64,000 bases of DNA from Heterocephalus glaber (lineage: Eukaryota > Chordata > Mammalia > Rodentia > Bathyergidae), in NCBI RefSeq assembly GCF_000247695.1, contig NW_004624784.1, forward strand, positions 7,336,949-7,400,948, given 5' to 3'. Positions 41,016-50,841 of this stretch are shown here, in pieces. Below the pieces are notes generated by a model that worked only from the letters and a program-made list of their open reading frames with translations, was not told the DNA's origin and did no database searches. Made by a program: the position numbers and the translations under genes. Positions within the stretch are counted from its first letter, which is position 1. Every line of letters begins with the position of its first letter.

Positions 41016-41817
41016 CATAAGAAACCAGCCAAAAGCAACGACTTCTGTAGTATAAAAATTAGGATACTCCTTATGGTATTTAATATTAATGGTAATGAAA
41101 TGTAAGATAAGTGTTGATCAGATGGGTATTTATGGGCTTTTCCTCATCCCATAAAATTTCTCAGCCTTTTGAGGGGACTGTTGTTGCTACTGCCTCAGGG
41201 ATAGTGTGGAGTCAACTTCATGAGCAGTATCTTGAAGAAGCTGGGAGTGTGCCATTTTTCTCAGCCCTCCTGTTAGAAGATGGTTGACACTGGAGGAGAA
41301 AATTGGCTGTGTACTTCACATTAATGACTTTTTTGGATCTTAGCAAAGAATCACAGATAACCTGTCTCTATGACAGTAACTCAGTTAAGCCAAGCATATG
41401 TGAATAAACTGGCTAACAGCTGATGGGAGGCTTTCTTCCCTTACAAACAAAAAGGTGCCATGTGGAATATCGTGATGGTGTTCTAAGGGTGAGAGGAAGG
41501 ATCAGGTCAGAACTTTAAAAAAGTGCACAATTTTAGGGATCAGAAAATATTGGCACCCTGGAATTTAGTTTTATTGTTAAAGAAAACTTTGTCACTTATT
41601 ACAAGCTTATTACTGGAAACACCATGCTTTTAGTTTTACACTGTATTATAAATATAAGTATTTTGCCCATTCCTTAGTGGAAATTACTATAGAGGGGAAA
41701 GTGACCAGTTTTGCACTTGAGGAAAATGAAAATTGAGATAAATTTACCCTTGGGCCTTGAAAACATACACACATACATTATTCCATGAATTTTTAATACA
41801 TGAATGAAATATGATTT

Positions 41818-41942
41818 GAGCCAGGTGTGGTAATCCCACACTTGTCTGTAATCCCAGCACTTGGGAGGCTGAGGCAGGAAGATCATTGCAAGCTTGTAGT
41901 CCAGCCTGAACTACATAGCAAAACGCTGTCGCAAAAAAAAAT
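41818..41942 (+). mobile_element. B1 SINE, sense
   Basis: 'agccaggtgtggtaatccca' to 'ctgaactacatagcaaaa' and A-tail. Confidence 0.85.
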
Positions 41943-42027
41943 TGATAACATTCTCTGAATTGTAAGTTAATCACTCATTAAGGACTCAACTTTGAATTTA
42001 GCACAATCATTCTTGTTTCAAGTATCA

Positions 42028-42547
42028 TTTATTTGGTGTGACTTAGAACAAAGAACATATTTTTTCCTGACATTGGTGACGTGGGATCATCCTATCCTCT
42101 TGCCCTTTGGAATCTACTCTTAAGGATAAGATGGGAAGTTGCCGTAGTCTCAAAGCTATTTCTCCCTTCTCCTTCAGTCCCCTAGAAGGGTTTTGGTCAG
42201 AAATCTTAGATCATCTTGAATGTTAAGGAAAGATTCTTCCTCCAGAAAATTAGGAGGCACGGAGGAATTCTTTGACTATGAACAAAGTTCAGATTGGCTG
42301 TTAAACCCAGAGACAGAATTCTGGGCTATAGTTGGGCTAGGTCTGAGTATTTAAAAAGCATAATTTATGTCCAGTGGAACATTGGTGTGACCCATGCCCA
42401 TCAGCAAGTGCCCCAGTCCTTGCTCTGAAATAGTAGCAGTGGAATTGCACAACTGAAGCCTTCATTCGCCTACATTTAAAGCCCTAGCCTAGAGCCTGAG
42501 CATGAGAGGCTGCACCGGAAGCTGAGCAATTGATTTCCTGTTTTCCT
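42028..42547 (-). promoter_or_regulatory. PLET1: Probable PLET1 3'UTR and candidate poly(A) signal
   Basis: Following the stop, the first clear AATAAA on the minus strand is at 42033-42028, about 515 bases downstream. Nothing repetitive is obvious in between. The true end is not proved. Confidence 0.4.
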
Positions 42548-42861
42548 TTAGAAGAGGAGCTTGCTGGCAAGAAAAACGAGCAGGATGTGAATGGCACCTG
42601 CAATGGGGCTACTGAAAGGTCTCACAGCCAAATTTTGGGTTGTGTTCTTGGTTTGGGCCATGGACTTGGTTTGGGCTGTAGTCTTGGTTTGGGCTGTGGT
42701 CATGGTTTGGGCCATGGTCATGGTTTGGGCCATGGTCTTGGTTTGGCCCGTGCTTGTGGTCTGGGCTGTGCTCATGGTTTGGGCTGTCACAGCTGTGGCG
42801 ATAGTCATGGTTGTGTTCAGATTGTTGGTAGAAGTCCGGGTGGTTGAGGTTGTAGTTATCA
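42548..42861 (-). CDS. PLET1: PLET1 exon 4, Thr-rich repeat stalk and GPI signal
   Basis: The acceptor is TTATTTGTTCCAG. The exon reads ITTTSTTRTSTNN, then about nine six-residue repeats of the form xAQTxx, then AVRPFSSPIAG and a hydrophobic tail ending KLLF, stop at 42548-42550. In the 75 residues before the tail, 31 are threonine. The GPI attachment site is probably one of the small residues near FSSP. Confidence 0.88.
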
Positions 42862-45800
42862 CTGGAACAAATAAACAAGCAGTAATGTCAGAATCTCTTT
42901 TCGTGGGCCAGGGATTTAGCTCAGGGGCACCGTGCCTGCCTTTCAAGCATAAGGTCCTGAGTTCGGTCCCCGGTACAAACAAACAAAAAGAATCTCTTTT
43001 GGTTGGTGGGTGAGTACTAGCAAAAGAAACTAATCTGATAGATTGCTGGAGCCAGTTCAAGAGTGAAATTCAGCTAATACCTCTCCAGTGCCATGTGTAT
43101 GCAGAGGAGGGGGACTGTTATGGCTTGTGTCTAGATGTCCCCCCAAAGCCTCACATGGTCATAGGTGGGCCTTTTCAGGGGTGGCTGAATCAGGAGTTTA
43201 TGATGCTGGAATTGATTCATGGTGCAATGCTCAGCTCAAGGGCACTAGGATTAAGGGTATGAGTGCAACCTGCCCTGAGTACCCCAGATAAGATGAAAGG
43301 GGCAGAAAGATGCTCTTAAGGTCCCTTGCTTGCTTACTTTTGCTGTCTTCTGCTTGCCATGAACTGGTTCTATTCTGTGATGCCCCTCTGCCAAGCAGCC
43401 ACTCTGCCTTGGAGCCAGCCAGTTATGGACTGAAACCTCTACAAACTGAGCTAAATAAACCTTTCCCCCTTTCACTTTGGGTGCCAGATATTTTGTCTCA
43501 GCAACAAGAGAAAAGTAACTAAGACAGGGACAGTATGGGGTACAGAGTGTTAAGTCACACAAAGACACCCTGAAGATCTGTGCAATCATGTGAGGTGAGG
43601 AGACCTGCTGAGTTTTTACAAGTGCTGAATTTATTTTTGGCTTGGGTATAGTCTGCCCTCAAATGTCTTCAGGTCCTTAATATTAGATTAATTAGTGTAA
43701 GTCTGATTCAGAATAGCACAATTTTATGTTCTTGCTAATTTCAAGGACTTGTAAGAACTCAACATTATCCAGTCCTGAAGACTGTCATTTCTGCTTTAAA
43801 GTTAGTGGAAGGACGCCCTGTCCAAATCTCAACATCTTTCTCTGGTTTGTGAGGAACTGGTCACTTTCATGTGCAGGGACCTAACTAGATGTTGGTTCTC
43901 TGAGGTTATCTTGCAAAGAAACAGAGAAAGCCAGGCCTATAGTCCTGGGGGCGTGTCTGATCCTGAGAACGTTAAAGCTTGGCAATGACACCTTCAAGGG
44001 TCTGAGTGGACCTTAGAAGGGACCACATGGACAAGGAGGAAGGCGAGCACCCAGTGATTTACCCGGGCTTAGGCAGTCTTCTGTACAACTGGAGGGTGCC
44101 ATCTAGTTTGGTAACACTGTCTTATTTCATTTAGCATTTCCCTATGGCAAGGACCTTGCAGTTTCGAGGCAGGCACTGAGCTAAATCCCGGACCCCAGCC
44201 ATTTTCTTGTAACTGGATTTTATTACCATAGAGCTATGGTGTCCTGATTAGAACCCCCTCCCTCAGCTTTTATGGAAGTATTCATCTCAAAAGAAAATGT
44301 CCTTGAGGAAGAAAATAACATCCCAGTCTTCTCAGACTGAAAGCTACCAAAGAAACAGCTAATGCTTTCACATAATAGTTTCTTTAGGTGTAATCACTTC
44401 AAAATTTATTGTTGGAAATAATTATCCCCTTTGGGCACATTTTGCAACACATGACTGGCAGTAAAATAGGCAGTGTGCTAGTTGTCTCTTAGTGTTTAGG
44501 GCTCATGAGGAAGTCTTGTTATCTGGACTCTGAGAAAAGACTAATAGTTCTTGTTCTTGGTTAAATCTTGTATGTAAAAACTTGATTAAAAATTATTTCT
44601 TTAGTTTTAGTATAAGTCTAAGAAAAGTGGGAAAAAGTATAGATGTGGAATTGGAGCCCTCATTTTGCTGAGTGTTCTTAGGTAAGAGCCTACCTTACTG
44701 AACCTCATTTTTGAAGTTTGTTTTAGCTCCTTACAGGGAAGTAAGAGAAAAAGAAGGGGATAGATAAGGGGAAAGTAGGGTGAGAAGCCTCAGGAGAGTA
44801 TGAAGTTGGGGGCCACAGCCTGTGAAAAGCCAGAGAAAATTCCTGGTGATAATCATGGTGGCCAAAGGCCACTTTAAGAACTAATGAAATTATTGGTATT
44901 TCTATGATGTCAACCTGTTTTTTGTTGCAACTTCTCACCCTTCACCCTCATCTCCCTTAAAACCTTTTGGATAAGGTCTATTATATCCAATAAAGGATTT
45001 GTATGAGTGTGGAACCTCAGGAGGACTGTAATATTGACTAGAAATAGCTCATACGGAGTGACAGGTGACCATGAAAATGTCTTGGAATTTGCAGAACTCT
45101 TGGGGATGGCTTTTGTTTCCTACAGGGCATTGGGATAAGAGGTTGGGAAAATTTTATGCGGGTTCCAAGGTACTGGGAGATTCAACTGATATCTGAGCGT
45201 TGCAGGATAAGAAAATGCTTTTTTCTCGAGCGCTCACAAAGTCATTGTTTAGGCTGAGTTTACTGACAAATATTCAAATGGGCTACAAAAGAACTCACCT
45301 TTTCTTCCTAGATTCCTTGAAATAAAAATAGCTGAGTTGTTGACATTGACAAGGAGGACTCTGTGGAGGGGAAACCAATGAGAGATACAATGAAGACCTC
45401 ATCTGTGAAATTCAAAAGTTGTGCTCACATTTCTGCTTTTCTGGAGCATCCCACCCTCTTAATCCCCTTTGTGCTTACTTTCTCTGGAGCACAATTGGCC
45501 CATCATTAAATATAGGTGTGTTCTATATTGATTAACTAAGATCCTCCATGATCTTACCTCCAAACCACCCTACCCACCCTCCTATCCCCACCAGTTTCAC
45601 CACCCTGAAATCCCCTCAGGCTGGCACACCTCTTCTTGAGCCAGTCCCTCTGTCTGTAACACTTGTCCTGGTCACATCTGCTCAGAGACTCACAGGTAAC
45701 CATCTCTATGAAGTTGTTTTTCCCTAATGTTATTAACACAGACAGGTCTCTGTACAGCATTGAATTGCTGTTGTGCCCTACTGGAGGGCCAGCTTCTTGA

Positions 45801-48800
45801 GTGCAATCTCTGTTGTCAACGATGTCTGATATATCATAGGTGCTTAATGTTCATTAAATGACCCATACAGCTTGGTCTGTTGTTATTATGTCAGAGGGTC
45901 CATTATAATATCAGTCCCTTGTTTATACATTTAACATATGATTAAGGAAAGATCACTATATGCCAATCATTATGCTTGGTGCTGAAGGGATAATGGCAAA
46001 CAAGAACCAGGCTTGGTTCTTACCCATTCACACTGTCCTCAGAGAGGCAGGTTTTAAGTCAGTGATCAACTAGCTTGTTAAGTTATTGATCACAGTTATG
46101 ATAGGTGCTCTGATGAAGTAGGGGAAGTTATGAGAGTGTTTAACAGAGCATCTGTCCCTGATCTGGAGTTCAGAGAATGCTGAGGAAGTGATGTTTCACC
46201 TCAGTAATTATTTCTGTGTGGGCCTTACCAACCTCATTCCAAGTCGGGACCTTTTCATATCCCGTTTGTACCTTACTCAGCATGGTGCCCACTGCAGTGG
46301 AGTCCCCTGCTTCCTGTGTCTCCCTCCCCTTGCTGATCAAGACCATGAGTGTTCATGTTGTTAACAAGCAGAGACACTAGGTGTGTGAGTTAGGAGGGGT
46401 CAGGAAACCACATCAACAATGGGACTGCACTGTTTCTCTTGCACGCTGTCAGTGTTTGGTATTTTATCTGTCCTGCATGAAGAGTACAGGTTTTAATGAG
46501 GTGAGATGAAAGGAAAGTCCTCATTGTGATTAGCCATGGCTTGTTTGTAAGCAGCCACTGTCATTGTCAGCTCCTTTTGGATTCTGCTCTTGTATTTCAC
46601 TCCATGGGCACACTAGTACCTCCTCCAAAGCCAATTAAGTCTGACCAGGCCCAGAGCATGGCAGAAGAGGGCAGGATGGCTTGACAGTGTCACCATTGCA
46701 TAACGCCCTGAGACTAGGCTGTTGACAGTGGCCACAACCTGATGGTCAGACCTGCCCTTTCAGTACAAAATGACACCACATCCAGAATGTGGTTTTAGTC
46801 TTTTTCAGTCAATGCAAAACTGTAAAACCCAAAATAAAAATGTTAAAGTCCAAAGCAAAATCAGATAAGTTCTTACTGCAGCTTGTCAGCTGTGTCCTCG
46901 GAGTTAAGAACACAATTTGCCTTGAAGAACGTGTTGTTAGAGTAAGTCAGGTAATACAGGGCACTGCCATTGCAGTCCTCGTTGGCTCCTTGACAGAGGC
47001 CCACTGAGTTGTTGTGCTTGTCCACGACTTGTAGGATCACCGTACTAATATTGTCACTCACAGGAACCCAAACTAGGAGGAAAGGGTGAGAAACCAGTCA
47101 GCCACCTGTGCTTTGTGAGGTGAGAGGTATGGGCATAAAATAAAAATAAAAAAATTAAGTGTGAGAAAAGAAAGTTACAAGGAGTGAATACATATTGCAT
47201 GGTCCCATCTTTATAAAAGAAGCTGAAGAGTGACTAGAAGGAAATACAGTATATCAGGTCATTAACTGTAGTGATTTCTTGGTAGTGAGAATACAGATGA
47301 TTTTTGTTTTCTTCCTAGTAGTTTTCTTGTATCTTCCAAATTCTCTGCTGTGAAAGATGGACAAAAGACCTATCCTTGGCCCTGGTTTGGGCCTCCTGTC
47401 AGGGCAAGTGTGGGGACATGTGGAAGGGTCAGATGGGCTCCTGGGAAGTGTTCTGTGACTATAAGAGAACACTATTGCCAAGTAAAAGCAAAGCCCTGCT
47501 CCTGGCCCCAGAAATGCGAATTCTTAGTCTCTGTTGTTGAAAGTGTGGGAAGGTGCAGGAGGGGGGTGGGTTTAGAGCCACAGGGGCCTAATCCAAGTAC
47601 CTGTCAAATAACCCTTTAAGATGATTTTCCACTCAGATGAGTCTCCCCCTTGACCCAGCCTGGCAAGCATTTACAGGGGACCTTGTAATTCTTGTTAATT
47701 TCAGCATTCTGATGGGTCATAGGGAAGGAATTTCAAGACAATACTGTATTTTAGTCTATTTCCTCCCTTAGGATGTCCCTTGTGAGTACATTCTAAAATG
47801 TTAGGCCGTTGTTCTTTCCAGGAAGCTTCTCAACCACCTTAAATTCCTTCAAAGATTTCTCCTTCACTAAGCAAAGAAAGTGGATCATGTAGCACAATCG
47901 GCTCATGAGGCAGTCCTGGATTTGAATTCTACCTCTAACACTTAGGAGCAAGTTGTGTCACCTCTAATCCTTGTTTCTTACTGTTCATCATTCATGCCAC
48001 ACTTTTTTTTTCCTTCCTTTCCCTTCCCTTCCTTTCCCTTTTCTTTCTTTTTATTGTGGTACTGGGGATTGAACCCAGGGCCTTTGCACTGAACTACATT
48101 TCCAACCCTTTTTATTTTTCATTTTGAGAGTCTTGCTAAGTTGCTAAGTGCCCCATACTGGGCTCAAACTTTCAATCAATCCTCCTGCCTCAGCCTTGAA
48201 GAATGTTGGGGTTACAAGCATGTGCTGTTGATGTAGGAAAAAGATAACTCTACTTGTTAGATGCCAAACATGCTGAGTTCATGGTCTCACAACATGGAGG
48301 AATGAAGTCGAGAACTAAAGGAAGAAATCAGAAGAGTTTTATTGAAAATAAAGGGAAGAAGAATAGTCCCTGGATTTCCAAGTGGGGTCCCAAATGAGTG
48401 ACCACCAAGGTCCTTTGCCAGGGGGTAATTTATACAGCAAAATCACAACATGAATACACTGTGGGTCAGACTACAATCAACCTATAGGGGTACAAGAATG
48501 GCTGCTTAGCTAATATTGATCCAATAGAGAAAGGAGGCACATAGCAAGGATATGTGAAAAGATCAAAGGCATTTTTGGGAAGGGAGAGGAGTATGGGTCC
48601 ACATGTTCTGGTCACCCACCCATGTACCTGATGCCTATCTGGGCTCAAGGACCAGGAGTGATAATTACAGTCCAATCTCAAATTGCTATTTATAACAAAG
48701 CACTCAATTCTTTTTCTTTTTCTTTTTTTTTTTTTTGGTACTGGGGATCAAACTCAGGACCTTGCGCTTGTGAGGTAGGCAGTGAAACCACTGAGCTAAA

Positions 48801-50810
48801 TCCCCGGCCCTCAAATTGTTATTTATTGCAGGCCTGGCTCTTGCATCTCTATCCTGAAGCCTGGCCTGGCTCTTCAGATTTCTCTCTAGTCACAATTCTG
48901 ATGTCTTTGTTTTTCGTGCTGACTTCTTTGAGGGTCCGCTCTTTCTCTGACTGTATATTAATTTCTCTCTAACTTAGCTGCCTATAATACCGTCATGCGG
49001 AGTCACACACATGTCCTGAATACCCACTTTACACCTGTCTTGGTTCTGGGTCTAAGGGTAACGACATTATCCCTCATCTGGGTCACGTTACCTATCTGGA
49101 AAGTTTTCTGGGAAGATTAAGAGAAGAATATAAAAATTTTAATACACTATAGATATTAGATAAATTGTAATTGTTATTAAATGATTTTTAGCCCACAATA
49201 CTTCTCTGGCCTGTTGTTTGCTTTGCCAATCAAGGTCAGATGACCCAAAGCTCAGTGTTGGACTTGGTCAGGGAACAGCTGATATTTGTCATACATCTGT
49301 GCAACGTAGTGTGGTGGCGGTGACACATGACAATGTCACACAGACAGCCGTCAAGTCTGTCAGCTCTTCAAGGAAGTGTCTTTACCAGTTCCTTCTGCTT
49401 TCTCCCTTTCGCTCTTAGGTAAGCCCTCCTTGCTCCTCTCCTAGGCACCTGTATTCCCTGGATTTCTGGAAGTTCTTTTCCCTCAGGCTGCCTTGTGACT
49501 TGCTGTGGTCCTGGCCAGACTTCCTCATACAACTTATCCATCAGGACACACTCCTGTTCAAAGACTTCCAAGTATCCTTACTTCTATAGCATCTAAACAT
49601 TTACTCTCTTATACAGTATTTCTGTCTCTGTCCTATCAATAATAATGTCCAGCACTTGATGTTTAGGACTCTAAGAGCCTTGGTTTACTCTGCTTGCACT
49701 CTGCTCTATGGGCAGTTGGTTTGCCCCTGTTCTCAATGTCCTGAGGCCACACCTGGCCCATGCTTGGTTCATACCTGCCCCTGGTCTTTGTTCATAACTT
49801 GCTGCCTATCTGAAATCCTTCCTTCTCATTATACATCCCATCTCTAGTTTCACTCCAAGATCCTGCTCATGGCTCTCCTCTGGACCAGTTGAGGCCACTT
49901 TTCCTCTCACACTTAGTTGAGCACTTGATTATATCCTGTGGTTTTGCCTGTGTTAGTCTATGGCACTGGATGGGCACAAAATAAGTACTGATCCATTTAA
50001 AAAAGTTGTAGATCCAATATGGTGTGATACTTTAAACCTTAGTTCAGAAAGAAAGGCAGGCAAATTACATTCCCCTTGCTCACAAAAATAAAAAATGGAA
50101 GCAGTTGACCCAGCACAGTCTTAATGTAAATATCACTGCATTAAAGATTTCTTTCCTTGATATCAAAACAGGCTCAGGGAACCTGTTGTCAGACACTGTC
50201 TGAGCTACTGTTATCTGTTGGGATCTCCCAAGCCATTCAATGTTGACACAATGTGAGATGTAAAAGATTTTCAAAACCAAAATAAGGAAAGGTATTAGCC
50301 TGGGCGAGCATTGGCTTGGTGTCCCCAGAGGTTTTGAGCCCTGGCAATGACACTCTGTAAGGCAATCATGGAGTCTGCTATGTATTATAGGTGAGGAATC
50401 TGGCTCTTCTCATCCCTGAGGGCTGAGGATTTTGACCCTCACCTTAAAGCATTCCTATTGTGAGAGAACACAGAGCTCTTGCACATTTCTGTCCTGAGAG
50501 GGAGCCTGACAAAGTGCATAGTATGTGTAGGCATTCAAGGAACCTGAATTCTTTTCCTTTTTCCCCTTTTTCTGGCTCCATCTGGCACCTCTGTAACTGC
50601 TGTGATCATTCTTTTACCCTATTGGATCGTCTTGTGTCTTCCTTCTCTTGACTCCCTCCTTTCAGAAGGCTCCCATATCTCCATGGTATCTTCACACAAC
50701 AGACTTTTCTTTCTCCCATTTCAATAGCAAAATTCTTCATCTAATGACATGTTATCTTACATCAGAGACCTATAATGTTTTGTGCAGTAATGCTTGTGAT
50801 TCCCCAGGTC

Positions 50811-50841
<31 letters not shown>

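Larger units (their letters stand above)
32306..42027. other. Intergenic PTS-PLET1
   Basis: The two genes converge across this gap. It carries antisense ID SINEs, L1 3' ends, a MIR, a 15-base C run and a nested retroelement stack at 38.99-40.27 kb. 36.0-38.0 kb has no feature that I can name. No conserved ORF was seen. Confidence 0.7.

Noticed and set aside
42530..42847. Plus-strand ORFs rich in Gly-Leu-His over the PLET1 minisatellite
   Set aside because: An 18-bp unit without stop codons opens several frames at once. Only the minus frame joins a conserved C-terminus and fitting splice sites.
42609..42878. Minus-strand His/Asn/Pro-rich repeat ORF in the same array
   Set aside because: It is a shifted frame of the same repeat; its phase does not fit exon 3, and its C-terminus has no PLET1 similarity.
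42548..43060. 170-codon minus ORF taken as one PLET1 exon
   Set aside because: The part above 42861 is a SINE and intron; the acceptor at 42862 is strong and the phase fits exon 3.
44723..44938. Candidate alternative PLET1 exon (VDIIEIPIISLVLK)
   Set aside because: Weak resemblance to the human segment, but no acceptor with a pyrimidine tract, and the phase from exon 2 leads to a stop.
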